Assembly (NCBI RefSeq): GCF_021190955.1
Contig: NZ_JAIOAO010000002.1
Coordinates: 1,612,001-1,676,000, forward strand
Direction of reading: 5' to 3'
DNA length: 64,000 nucleotides
Origin: Parachryseolinea silvisoli
GTDB lineage: Bacteria > Bacteroidota > Bacteroidia > Cytophagales > Cyclobacteriaceae
The notes beneath the pieces are model-generated. The model was not told the DNA's origin. It did no database searches and worked only from the letters and a program-made list of their open reading frames with translations. Made by a program: the position numbers and the translations under genes. Shown here piece after piece: positions 40,002-48,657 of this stretch; the first letter of the stretch is position 1, and every line of letters starts with the position of its first letter.

Positions 40002-40746
40002 GGCTTTTCAATCGCGGTTGTTTCTGGGTACCGGTAAATTTGGTTCTCCGGAAGAAATGGCCCGCGCCGTACGGGCATCGGGTACAGAACTGGTGACCGT
40101 CGCGCTAAAGCGCGTAGACCGGGAGACCGACACGGACGCACTACTGGCACCGCTACGCACGGCGTCACTGGGACTATTGCCCAATACCTCAGGCGCGCGC
40201 AATGCCCGGGAAGCAGTATTTGCAGCACAACTGGCGCGGGAAGCGCTGGAGACAAACTGGGTAAAATTGGAAATACATCCCGATCCGAAATACCTGTTAC
40301 CCGATGCGTTGGAAACCCTGAAGGCCACGGAAGCCTTGGCCAAGCTGGGGTTTGTGGTGCTGCCATACATCCACGCCGACCCGGTACTGTGCAAACAACT
40401 GGAAAGCGCGGGTACTGCTGCCGTGATGCCATTGGGATCTCCGATCGGAAGTAACAAGGGGCTACGTACCATTGATTTTTTAGAGATCATCATTGAGCAA
40501 AGCCGGGTACCCGTCATTATAGATGCAGGTATCGGCGCACCGTCCGCTGCCGCGAAGGCAATGGAGATCGGCGCCGATGCCGTACTGGTCAATACAGCCA
40601 TTGCTGTCTCGCACGATCCGGAGGCGATGGCGCAAGCTTTCGCATGGGCGGTAAAAGCCGGACGACTGGCGTTTGAGGCACGTCTCGCGGCCGCACACGA
40701 CCACGCGCAGGCAAGTAGTCCGTTGACCTCATTCCTGAAAGCGTAA
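39976..40746 (+). CDS. thiG: Thiazole synthase
   Basis: Forms the thiazole phosphate from deoxyxylulose phosphate, dehydroglycine and ThiS thiocarboxylate. A 256-residue TIM barrel: [47 protein letters not shown] (with the Schiff-base lysine in VKLEI), [11 protein letters not shown] and [20 protein letters not shown]. It starts inside thiE and ends three bases before thiH. Confidence 0.95.
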   Translation: MQPLHIAGKAFQSRLFLGTGKFGSPEEMARAVRASGTELVTVALKRVDRETDTDALLAPLRTASLGLLPNTSGARNAREAVFAAQLAREALETNWVKLEIHPDPKYLLPDALETLKATEALAKLGFVVLPYIHADPVLCKQLESAGTAAVMPLGSPIGSNKGLRTIDFLEIIIEQSRVPVIIDAGIGAPSAAAKAMEIGADAVLVNTAIAVSHDPEAMAQAFAWAVKAGRLAFEARLAAAHDHAQASSPLTSFLKA

Positions 40747-40748
40747 AG

Positions 40749-41879
40749 ATGTTTACCGACTACTTCAACCGATTCTCCTGGCAGGATGTGCAGGCCGATA
40801 TCCTGGCAAAGACCGACGCCGACGTGCGCCGCGCCTTGCAGAAGGATCGATGCGACCTGGAAGATTTTAAAGCACTGATATCGCCCGCTGCCGCGCCACA
40901 CCTCGAAACAATGGCACGGATCAGCCAGGCGCGGACACTAAAACGCTTTGGTCGTACGATTCAGATGTACGTGCCGCTATACCTGAGCAACGAGTGTCAG
41001 AATATCTGTACCTATTGTGCCTTTAGCCTCGACAACCAAATCAAGCGCAAGACACTAACCGATGCAGAGATCCTGCAGGAAGTACAGGCCATTAAAGCGA
41101 TGGGGTATGATCACATCTTGCTCGTAACGGGCGAAGCCAATCAAACCGTCGGTGTACCGTATTTGCAGCATGCCATACAATTAATAAAACCCCACTTTGC
41201 ACACATCTCCCTGGAAGTGCAACCACTGGACCAGACCGATTACGAAACGTTGATCGCGGAAGGGCTCCACACGGTATTGGTATACCAGGAAACCTATCAC
41301 GCCGCACAGTATAAACGCCATCATCCCAAGGGCAAAAAGTCAAACTTTCAGTACCGACTGGAAACGCCCGACCGCTTAGGCAAAGCCGGTATCCATAAGA
41401 TCGGCGTGGGCGCATTGATTGGATTGGAAGACTGGCGTACCGACAGCTTCTTCACCGCGCTGCATATTCACTACCTGGAAAAAACATATTGGCAAACCAA
41501 ATACTCGGTATCCTTCCCACGACTGCGGCCGATAGAAGTGGACAAAGCCGGCCAAAGTCAGGTGCAAGAGTTTCATAGCTACATGAGCGACCGCGAGCTC
41601 GTACAACTGATCTGCGCGTATCGTTTGCTAAACGACACATTAGAAATATCAATCTCCACCCGGGAGCAGGAATCGTTCCGCGACAACATTATCAAGCTGG
41701 GCATCACTAGCATGAGCGCAGGCTCGAAAACAAACCCCGGAGGCTACGCCGTAGCACCCGAGTCGCTGGAACAATTTGAGGTTTCCGATGAACGTTCCGC
41801 AGGCGAGATTGCTTCCGTGATTCGGAAGCAAGGCTACGAGCCGGTTTGGAAAGATTGGGACGTTGTATATGGAGGTTAA
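40749..41879 (+). CDS. thiH: 2-iminoacetate synthase
   Basis: A radical SAM tyrosine lyase that supplies dehydroglycine for ThiG. It has 376 residues with the cluster motif CQNICTYCAFS (CxxxCxxC) near residue 80, then HILLVTGEANQTVGVPYL and the C-terminal MSAGSKTNPGGYA. Last gene of the thi operon. No thiF-type adenylyltransferase for ThiS follows; the next sequence is a 190-base intergenic element and a minus-strand gene. Confidence 0.95.
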   Translation: MFTDYFNRFSWQDVQADILAKTDADVRRALQKDRCDLEDFKALISPAAAPHLETMARISQARTLKRFGRTIQMYVPLYLSNECQNICTYCAFSLDNQIKRKTLTDAEILQEVQAIKAMGYDHILLVTGEANQTVGVPYLQHAIQLIKPHFAHISLEVQPLDQTDYETLIAEGLHTVLVYQETYHAAQYKRHHPKGKKSNFQYRLETPDRLGKAGIHKIGVGALIGLEDWRTDSFFTALHIHYLEKTYWQTKYSVSFPRLRPIEVDKAGQSQVQEFHSYMSDRELVQLICAYRLLNDTLEISISTREQESFRDNIIKLGITSMSAGSKTNPGGYAVAPESLEQFEVSDERSAGEIASVIRKQGYEPVWKDWDVVYGG

Positions 41880-42069
41880 ACTTTTCTCCACGGCAGTTCA
41901 TAAACTGACGACTGGAGTAGTCACAAAGTCCCTGTTCCGAGACGGAACTCAGGCTTGAGCCAGCAATCTTTATTCGACGCTATTTGCGGCAACGTCGTAA
42001 CCCGTGGCAACTATAGGCCCACCGAACCCACATCACCATGCATCTGGCGTTAGCGAAGACACTACTCGC
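41880..42069. repeat. Intergenic palindromic/dispersed element
   Basis: This 190-base gap carries short hairpins, for example GTTCCG-AGA-CGGAAC at 41934-41948, a GAGCCAGCAAT stretch at 41957-41967 like one at 52670-52678, and TCGTAACCCGTGGCA at 41995-42009, which recurs exactly at 44350-44364. No coding sequence or known site is recognised. It is probably a dispersed non-coding element. Confidence 0.45.
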
Positions 42070-42930
42070 CTAAGACTTCCTCCACCAATAAGCAACCAAC
42101 AACACAAAACTCGTCATAAAATTAACTGCCGCTAAATACTGCGACGACAACGTCCGCGCAAGACGAGATATCTGCCGGATATTCTTCACCCCCGCAAGTA
42201 TCTCCTTCAAAGCCTTCTTCCGCAGTCGCCGATCCAATTGCTTACGTTTATAATAGAACAGCCGCTCGATCGCGATAACCTCCGGCACATCCGACAACCG
42301 TGCATACTCCTGACCAATCAGCGTCAGATGTTCCGCGGAAAGCCCAAGCCGCTCAAAATTCCGAATTCCATCCTCAAAGCGGATCAACCCAAATTTCATA
42401 CGATTGTTATCAATCAGCGACAGCTCATATTGACCATCATGTTCCCGGAAGAGTATATTTTCAAGGTTGTAATCAATATGATAGACACCGGTTTGGTGCA
42501 GCTTATAGGTATGCCGGGCCAATTGCAGCAGCAGAGGCCTGGCGTCTTCCAACGATGTTTGACGTATGGCATCCAATGCGACAAAATCCGTGTATTCCGA
42601 AACAAAATACATCTCCGTGATCAGCCCATCGCGGGTGATTTCAATGTAGGCGATGGGACGCGGCGTGGTAAAGCCCAATCTCGTGAGAATGTGGGCGTTG
42701 TCGAAAGCACGTTGTGCTTTCGAAGAAGCGAAATAGGTATACCGGATGCGGTTGGGCAGGTAAATGCGTTTAAAAGATTTAATCACCAGGCGAACACCTT
42801 GCACCGTATCCTCCCTAATAATATTCCGCTTCGCGTGCAGCACAATTCCCCGATTCCCAAAGGTCTGGGGAATATTCTCGATATATTCCTGTAGAAAGGA
42901 ATACGCAGGGTTTGTAATAATTCTCTTCAT
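42070..42930 (-). CDS. Lipopolysaccharide kinase-like protein (Kdo kinase/WaaP family)
   Basis: A 286-residue protein-kinase-like fold enzyme. Seen: VRLVIKSFKR (likely nucleotide lysine near residue 51), the catalytic loop YHIDYNLENILF (Asp near residue 153) and the metal aspartate in SLIDNNRMKF (near residue 174). This pattern is typical of KdkA/WaaP-like kinases that phosphorylate the LPS inner core. The C terminus has one hydrophobic segment (AAVNFMTSFVLLVAYWW). It is followed in position by a GT9 heptosyltransferase-like gene on the same strand, supporting an LPS-core role. Confidence 0.8.
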   Translation of the reverse strand: MKRIITNPAYSFLQEYIENIPQTFGNRGIVLHAKRNIIREDTVQGVRLVIKSFKRIYLPNRIRYTYFASSKAQRAFDNAHILTRLGFTTPRPIAYIEITRDGLITEMYFVSEYTDFVALDAIRQTSLEDARPLLLQLARHTYKLHQTGVYHIDYNLENILFREHDGQYELSLIDNNRMKFGLIRFEDGIRNFERLGLSAEHLTLIGQEYARLSDVPEVIAIERLFYYKRKQLDRRLRKKALKEILAGVKNIRQISRLARTLSSQYLAAVNFMTSFVLLVAYWWRKS

Positions 42931-43137
42931 GGGTGTTAAGGGTATCGTCGAATAGACCCCATGAAATATTGTATACTCTTTTAGAGCAAACGATTTCGGG
43001 GGGTATGATACGACGTATCTATATAGCCAACGTCAATAAAAAGCAAAACATTGCCGACAAGGTTCCCGAAATAACCATACCCGGACAAAAAAGCGACGAA
43101 GGGAAACAATTGATCTACTAACGCAGCGTGGCGAGAC

Positions 43138-44187
43138 TCATGCTTGTTCCAAAATACCGCGTATGATGCGCATGCATTCTCCGAGGTCGGCATGCCGGGT
43201 GTCAATGCCGAGGCTGTTGTGCCCGTACGGCTGATACGCTTCGGGATCGGTAATGGAGAATAACCCAACGGTAGGAGCATGGGATGCCGTGGCCAGGTGC
43301 ATGATGCCGCTGTCGGCACCGACGAAAATGGAAGTAGCTGCGATAAACGCAGCAATGGCGCGGATGTCTTTACTATAGAACGTGGGCGCCCGGAAGGAAA
43401 GCATCGAGATATTTTCAATGGGTAGGACCTCGATGATGTTGTAGTGGGGAAATTCTGTTTTTAGCCGGTCGTAGAAGGTTGTCCACCAGTCAGATGAATA
43501 ACATTTGTCGCCCGTGGCGTAGGTATATAAGCTGATGGTCTTCCGGTCGTTGCCCGTGAGCTGGTGCAACTGCGTTTCCCCGTCGGCCTGTTCGGCCGCG
43601 CTCAGTCGGAGATCCAGGGACGGAGCATCCCCCGGGCGCGTAGGTATACCCCAGGCCGAAAGGTGGTTCCGAAGTTGGTATACCGGATACCGGGCGATGT
43701 GTTGGTGACCCGTCAGCGCCGGGTCGATAGTCGTTTCATCACCAAAGATCTTATAGGCAGCGTTTGAAAATTTGGTCGCCAATCTTCCCGATGACGAGCC
43801 CTTCACAACGTTGATCACCAGGTCATACCGGGTACGTTTTAAAGAGATCCAGACGCGCAGGTAGCGAAGCAGCTCCTTGAACGGCTTCTTTGGCAGGGAT
43901 ATGATCCTCTCTATATTCTCATAGCCCTGAAAGATCGTGGGGGCCACGCCTCCCTTTACGAGCAAGTCGATCCGGCAGCCGGGAAAGGTTGCCGTCACTT
44001 CTTGTATCAGGGGCGTGATCAGCAAGAGGTTGCCGAGACGGTGGTTAGGACGGCAGATAAGCACCCGTTGGATGACGATGGATTGACCGGGTGTCCCGGC
44101 GGGAAGGTGATTGGACTGACCGATGCCCCGGGTAAGACCGCGCATCAGATTTCTCCGGAAGGAGTTTATTCTTTTAGAGACACTCAT
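43138..44187 (-). CDS. Glycosyltransferase family 9 (heptosyltransferase-like)
   Basis: A 349-residue GT-B enzyme from the ATG at 44187 (MSVSKRINSFRRNLM); frames extending further upstream reach 44331 but run into a repeat region. N-terminal: VLICRPNHRLGNLLLITPLIQEV; C-terminal: VGADSGIMHLATASHAPTVGLF, the diagnostic GT9 ending. Transfers a sugar, in many species ADP-heptose, to the LPS core. It is on the same strand as, and upstream of, the kinase-like gene (207 bases). The acceptor cannot be deduced. Confidence 0.88.
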   Translation of the reverse strand: MSVSKRINSFRRNLMRGLTRGIGQSNHLPAGTPGQSIVIQRVLICRPNHRLGNLLLITPLIQEVTATFPGCRIDLLVKGGVAPTIFQGYENIERIISLPKKPFKELLRYLRVWISLKRTRYDLVINVVKGSSSGRLATKFSNAAYKIFGDETTIDPALTGHQHIARYPVYQLRNHLSAWGIPTRPGDAPSLDLRLSAAEQADGETQLHQLTGNDRKTISLYTYATGDKCYSSDWWTTFYDRLKTEFPHYNIIEVLPIENISMLSFRAPTFYSKDIRAIAAFIAATSIFVGADSGIMHLATASHAPTVGLFSITDPEAYQPYGHNSLGIDTRHADLGECMRIIRGILEQA

Positions 44188-44300
44188 GAAAATAAAAAGC
44201 GAAATGTAGACACCATGCTGACATAAACGTTTTTGAAGCATGCTTATTTTATCAACGGCAATAGCCGTAACCGCGACGTATCCTATTCCCTTTAGGACTA

Positions 44301-44335
44301 GCTTATCACTAGCATAAGTCATGCTTATCACTAGC
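44301..44335 (+). repeat. Pair of 13-bp direct repeats, possible operator
   Basis: GCTTATCACTAGC occurs at 44301-44313 and 44323-44335, starting 22 bases apart, close to two helix turns. The spacing suggests binding of a dimeric regulator on one face of the DNA. It lies between the divergent GT9 and EamA genes, about 115 bases from the GT9 start and 160 from EamA. Confidence 0.5.
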
Positions 44336-44400
44336 TTGAGTCTAGGTCATCGTAACCCGTGGCAGGAGATGCAAGCCCATTTACCGACAACCGGCAGGTC

Positions 44401-44440
44401 AAACTGATATGGTTAAAATACTGAAAACTGAAACTGTTTT
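44401..44440 (+). promoter_or_regulatory. Putative MocR operator, copy 2, upstream of the EamA exporter
   Basis: AAACTGATATGG at 44401-44412 and AAACTG at 44431-44436, 30 bases apart and followed by a T run, match the arrangement at 14361-14400 next to the MocR gene without gaps. An extra AAACTG at 44425 makes three direct repeats. It lies 60 bases before the EamA start. Confidence 0.65.
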
Positions 44441-44497
44441 TTCTACGTATTAAAAGCAAGTTTTGATCATTCTTTACACGTATCTAATTGCAACGCT

Positions 44498-45418
44498 TTG
44501 AAAAGAGATTTACTGTTTGCGTACCTGGCCCTTGTGGCGATCTGCATCATCTGGGGGACTACCTTTTTGGCCATGCGGATGGCGGTTGTGGATTTCCCGC
44601 CATTCCTGTTCACCATTATCCGGCAATTAACGGCCGGGTCGATCCTGGTTATCTTTATGCTGACCATTGGAAAAGCGAAGGTGCCGAATAAGCGATACGT
44701 GCTTCGTCAGGCGTTGGCGGGGTTCCTCATGATCTCCGTAGGCAACGGCTTTGTGGCGTGGGCGGAAGTGCACATCCCCAGTGGCATCGCGGCCGTCATC
44801 TGTTCCTTTATGCCGGTGGTGGTAATCCTGTTAAACCTGGCGATCCAGAAAGACGAGCGTCCCACGGTGCCGATCATGCTCGGTGTAGCCCTGGGTGCTG
44901 TGGGCATTGGGTTGATCTTTAGTGAACACCTCAGTGACTTTGCGCAGCCCAAATACGTCATGGGTATTGGCATGACGCTGACCGCCGTGTTCTCCTGGGC
45001 GACGGGTATGATCTGGATGAAGAAAAATAGCGCTGACAGCAATCCTTTTTTGAACGCGGGTCTGCAAATGCTCTTCGGGGGACTGTGGTTGATTCCGTTC
45101 TCGTTGCTCTTTGACGACCTGCATGCCATACCGTGGACGACCAAGACCATGTTGCCCCTGGCATACCTGATTGTGTTCGGATCCGTGATCGCGTATACCT
45201 GCTACTCGTATGCTTTGCGTAAACTGCCCGTAACAATCGTATCGCTCTATGCCTACGTGAATCCCCTGGTGGCCGTGGTGTTGGGCTGGCTGGTGCTGGA
45301 TGAAAAGCTCAATATGCGCATGGGAGGTGCCATTTTATTAACCATTGCCGGCATCTACATTGTGAACCGCGGGTATCAGCTACGCAATGCCTGGAAGGCG
45401 CAGCTTTCACACGATTAA
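44498..45418 (+). CDS. EamA/DMT-family transporter
   Basis: An inner-membrane exporter of 306 residues with about ten hydrophobic segments in two EamA repeats (LLFAYLALVAICIIWGTTFL at the start; YVMGIGMTLTAVFSWATGMI in the second half). The start codon is TTG at 44498: no ATG or GTG is available between it and the in-frame TGA at 44429. It likely exports an amino acid or related compound. A MocR operator-like site precedes it. It is the first gene of a run of small metabolic genes. Confidence 0.88.
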   Translation: MKRDLLFAYLALVAICIIWGTTFLAMRMAVVDFPPFLFTIIRQLTAGSILVIFMLTIGKAKVPNKRYVLRQALAGFLMISVGNGFVAWAEVHIPSGIAAVICSFMPVVVILLNLAIQKDERPTVPIMLGVALGAVGIGLIFSEHLSDFAQPKYVMGIGMTLTAVFSWATGMIWMKKNSADSNPFLNAGLQMLFGGLWLIPFSLLFDDLHAIPWTTKTMLPLAYLIVFGSVIAYTCYSYALRKLPVTIVSLYAYVNPLVAVVLGWLVLDEKLNMRMGGAILLTIAGIYIVNRGYQLRNAWKAQLSHD

Positions 45419-45439
45419 AGGTCCTATCTTTATATACGT

Positions 45440-45961
45440 ATGGAAGAAGAATTTGTAATCCGAACGGTGGAGCACGGCACATTGCCGGTGCTGCGTGAGC
45501 TCGCCATCAAAACCTTTGAAGATACATTCCGGGAACATAACACCGCGGAAGATATGGCCCTGTACCGCGAGCGGAACTTTGGCTTGTCAACGCTGGAGAT
45601 GGAATGGCAGGAGGAGGGGACAGTATTTTTCCTGGCCTATACCGGCACAGACGCCGTAGGTTATGCCAAAGTACGAAAAGGCGAGCCGCTGGAAGCCCTT
45701 CAATTTGAAGTAGCGCTGGAGATCGAGCGCATTTATGTACACCAGGACTACCTGGGTCGGCAAGTGGGAAAAATCTTACTGCAAGCTTGCCTGCACCACG
45801 CGCGCAAAGCCGGCTACAAAACGGCATGGCTGGGCGTATGGGAACACAACACGCGCGCGCAAGCCTTCTACAAAAAATTTGGCTTCGAGCGTTTCGGCGA
45901 GCACGCCTTTGTGTTGGGTGGCGACGAGCAGACAGATTGGCTTATGAAAAAGACACTTTGA
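45440..45961 (+). CDS. GNAT family N-acetyltransferase
   Basis: A 173-residue acetyltransferase-fold protein. The acetyl-CoA-binding motif is IERIYVHQDYLGRQVGKILL (about residues 95-115), followed by AWLGVWEHNTRAQAFYKKFGFERFG, a standard motif B. Starts 21 bases after the EamA gene. The substrate is unknown; spermidine-acetyltransferase-like proteins have a similar layout. Confidence 0.85.
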   Translation: MEEEFVIRTVEHGTLPVLRELAIKTFEDTFREHNTAEDMALYRERNFGLSTLEMEWQEEGTVFFLAYTGTDAVGYAKVRKGEPLEALQFEVALEIERIYVHQDYLGRQVGKILLQACLHHARKAGYKTAWLGVWEHNTRAQAFYKKFGFERFGEHAFVLGGDEQTDWLMKKTL

Positions 45962-45996
45962 CCCGATAAACATCCACCAGACCTATACCTATACAT

Positions 45997-46494
45997 ATGA
46001 AGTTCCGAAATGCCACCCTGCAAGACCTGCCGCAAATTGTAGCGATCTACAATACGACAGTGCCGGGCAGAATGGTAACAGCCGACACCGAGCCGGTCAC
46101 CGTTGAAAGCCGTGTGAAGTGGTTTGAAGATTTCACCCCCGACCGCCGCCCCTTGTGGATAGTAGAAGATGACGCGGGCGCGATCATGGGCTGGGTCAGC
46201 ATCAAATCGTTCTATGGCCGTCCGGCCTACAACGGCACAACGGAGATTGCCATCTACCTCGACCCCGCCGCGCGTGGCAAAGGTCATGGCAAAAAGATCC
46301 TGGAGGAAGCGACTACCCGGTGCCGCGCACTCGGCGTCAGCACCTTGCTGGGTTTCATCTTCGCGCACAACGAGCCGAGTATTCGTTTGTTTGAAGGTGC
46401 AGGCTTTACACAGTGGGGATTGTTCCCGGACGTTGCCGTGCTCGACGGTGTGCAGCGAAGCCTGGCCATTCTCGGAAAACGTATCGATAGGTAA
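45997..46494 (+). CDS. GNAT acetyltransferase, phosphinothricin acetyltransferase-like
   Basis: A 165-residue GNAT protein. It opens with FRNATLQDLPQIVAIYNTTV, typical of the phosphinothricin/methionine sulfone acetyltransferase subgroup, with the CoA loop DPAARGKGHGKKIL and NEPSIRLFEGAGFTQWG near the C terminus. It follows the previous GNAT gene by 35 bases. A natural substrate such as an amino acid analogue is likely. Confidence 0.85.
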   Translation: MKFRNATLQDLPQIVAIYNTTVPGRMVTADTEPVTVESRVKWFEDFTPDRRPLWIVEDDAGAIMGWVSIKSFYGRPAYNGTTEIAIYLDPAARGKGHGKKILEEATTRCRALGVSTLLGFIFAHNEPSIRLFEGAGFTQWGLFPDVAVLDGVQRSLAILGKRIDR

Positions 46495-46598
46495 ACCCCC
46501 GATATATACGTTGACGGCTGCGGCCGGAAGTTTACCGGGGGATGTAAAATCCTCGGGCGGAATTGTATTGCCAGGATAAAACCATAACCAGACTAGCT

Positions 46599-47174
46599 AT
46601 GAAGAAAATCACCATTGTCGCCTTCGAAAATTTTACAGACATCGATGTCTACCTCGCCTGGGATTTATTCAACCGCGTGCGCTTTATCGACCCCGAATGG
46701 AGTGTTCGAATTGTGGGTACGGAAAAGATTCATACCTCCGTTACCGGGCTACCGCTGAAGACACACGGTACGATTGAAGAATGTGCTGATGCCGACGTCG
46801 TCTTTTTTGCCAGTGGTAAAGGCGTGCGCGCATTGATCAAGGATGAGCAGTACCTGAACCGGCTAACCCTCGACCCGTCACGGCAGATCATCTGCTCGAT
46901 GTGCTCGGGCGCGTTGATCCTGGCAGCGCTGGGATTACTCGATGGCATTACGGCTACGACTTATCCCACAGCGATTGATGAATTGAAAGCAATGGGCGTA
47001 ACGGTAGAAGACAAAGCCCTGGTCGTACACGGCAATATTGCTACCGCTGCCGGGTGCATGGCGGCGATTGACTTGGTTGGCTGGATCGTTGAGCAAAAGG
47101 TGGGTGCTGTTGCCAAAGAAGAAGTGCTGGCCTCGGTGCAACCGGTAGGAAAGGGGTTGGTTTGTATCTATTAA
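46599..47174 (+). CDS. DJ-1/PfpI family protein
   Basis: A 191-residue protein; the ATG at 46599 (MKKITIVAFENFTDID) is preferred to a TTG at 46563. The class-I glutamine-amidotransferase-like fold has a nucleophile elbow ICSMCSGALIL with Cys near residue 102. Members act as amidases, isocyanide hydratases or glyoxalase-like enzymes; none can be chosen here. It lies 21 bases before the PLP decarboxylase gene, with which it is probably co-transcribed. Confidence 0.82.
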   Translation: MKKITIVAFENFTDIDVYLAWDLFNRVRFIDPEWSVRIVGTEKIHTSVTGLPLKTHGTIEECADADVVFFASGKGVRALIKDEQYLNRLTLDPSRQIICSMCSGALILAALGLLDGITATTYPTAIDELKAMGVTVEDKALVVHGNIATAAGCMAAIDLVGWIVEQKVGAVAKEEVLASVQPVGKGLVCIY

Positions 47175-47195
47175 GTACGGTAAGACAAGTTGAGT

Positions 47196-48602
47196 ATGAA
47201 TGCAGTATTACGAAGCGATAAAGAAGCCATCAGCGCCATCTTGCAACAGGTAGGGAAACTGGCCGACGAACATTTTCACCCGACCGAGCTGGCGCCACCG
47301 TCGCGCTATGTGCCCGACGACGACTTTGCCGATTTACCCGCCGAAGGGTGGGGGGCATTGGATGTGCTGGTGCAATTCCGCGAACGCTATGCGCCGCGCA
47401 TGGCCAACAGCGCCGGTCCACGCTACTTTGGTTTTGTTACAGGCGGCTCGACCCCGGCGTCACTGGCCGGCGATTGGCTGGTGAGTGTATACGACCAGGT
47501 GATGTCGGGCAGCACCGACTCGGTGGCCCATTTCCTGGAACGCCAGACGCTACACTTCCTCAAGCAGCTCTTCGGTCTGGATACAGCCTATAGCGGCACA
47601 TTCGTAACAGGCGCGACGATGTCCAACTTTGTCAGCCTGGCTTCCGCACGGCAGTGGATCGGTGAGCAACAAGGTATAAACCTGAGTGAGGATGGTCTTT
47701 ACGGTATGGCGCCCATGCGGGTGCTCAGTGCGACACCGCACTCGAGCATTTTGAAAAGTCTCTCCATGCTGGGCATGGGCCGCAAGTCGTGGGTGAACGT
47801 TGAAACACTGCCCGGCCGGGAGGCGATTGACTTGCAGGCGTTGGAAGCAGCGCTGGCGCATGAGCCAGGGCCCGTAGTGGTGGTGGCCAATGCCGGCACG
47901 GTCAACACGGTAGACTTTGACGACCTGGAGGCGATCGGCGCTTTGAAACAGAAATATAATTTCTGGCTACACGTCGACGCTGCGTTTGGGGGCTTTGCCG
48001 CCTGCTCGCCGCAACATCAACACCTGATGCGCGGCATTAATCTGGCCGATAGTGTAACGATTGATGCGCACAAATGGCTGAATGTACCATACGATGCGGC
48101 GATGCAGTTTACGCGTCACAAAAGTATTCAGGTAAAAGTGTTTCAGAACCAGGCTGCTTACCTCGGCGACCCGGCGCTGATGCCCGATTCCATGCACGTG
48201 ACACCGGAAAATTCCAGGCGGTTTCGTGCCCTGCCATCGTGGTTTACGTTGCTGGCGTATGGACGCAACGGTTATCGTGAAATTGTCGAGCGCAACTGTG
48301 CGGTGGCGCATGGGCTGGGTGAACGGCTGGAGCGCTCGGAAGAGTTTCGCCTGCTGGCGCCGGTGCGGATGAACATCGTATGTTTCTCGTTCCGCCACTC
48401 CACCACGCTGGAGGAGATTCGCACGTTTCTCGATGCCGTTCGCGACGACGGACGTGTTTTCTTTACGCCTACGGTCTATAAAGGGACGCCGGCCATTCGT
48501 GCGGCGATCTCCAACTGGCAGACCGGTGAGGCCGACGGAAAACTCGCTTTTGAAGTGCTGCAGGCCGTGTATCGCGCGCAGGCACTAAAAATATCCGTAT
48601 AA
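47196..48602 (+). CDS. Group II PLP-dependent decarboxylase
   Basis: A 468-residue fold-type I enzyme, related to aromatic-amino-acid, glutamate and 2,4-diaminobutyrate decarboxylases. PLP lysine in TIDAHKWLNVPYD, with HVDAAFGGFAA about 35 residues earlier and GPRYFGFVTGGSTPAS in the N-terminal part. The start is the ATG at 47196 (MNAVLRSDKEAI). Lies between the DJ-1 gene and ilvE. The substrate is not identifiable. The 3' part FTPTVYKGTPAIRAAISNWQT is typical for the family. Confidence 0.9.
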   Translation: MNAVLRSDKEAISAILQQVGKLADEHFHPTELAPPSRYVPDDDFADLPAEGWGALDVLVQFRERYAPRMANSAGPRYFGFVTGGSTPASLAGDWLVSVYDQVMSGSTDSVAHFLERQTLHFLKQLFGLDTAYSGTFVTGATMSNFVSLASARQWIGEQQGINLSEDGLYGMAPMRVLSATPHSSILKSLSMLGMGRKSWVNVETLPGREAIDLQALEAALAHEPGPVVVVANAGTVNTVDFDDLEAIGALKQKYNFWLHVDAAFGGFAACSPQHQHLMRGINLADSVTIDAHKWLNVPYDAAMQFTRHKSIQVKVFQNQAAYLGDPALMPDSMHVTPENSRRFRALPSWFTLLAYGRNGYREIVERNCAVAHGLGERLERSEEFRLLAPVRMNIVCFSFRHSTTLEEIRTFLDAVRDDGRVFFTPTVYKGTPAIRAAISNWQTGEADGKLAFEVLQAVYRAQALKISV

Positions 48603-48657
48603 TCCATGCTTATTAGGCAGATAATTTAGAAATTTCCACCTCATAACCCATAGAACT

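Noticed and set aside
41880-42069. A possible tRNA or small RNA in the post-thiH gap
   Set aside because: No tRNA cloverleaf or CCA-end pattern could be built; only short hairpins are visible.
42933-43121. Open frame of 62 codons between the LPS genes
   Set aside because: It starts at a non-ATG codon, is opposite in direction to both neighbours, and has no motif.
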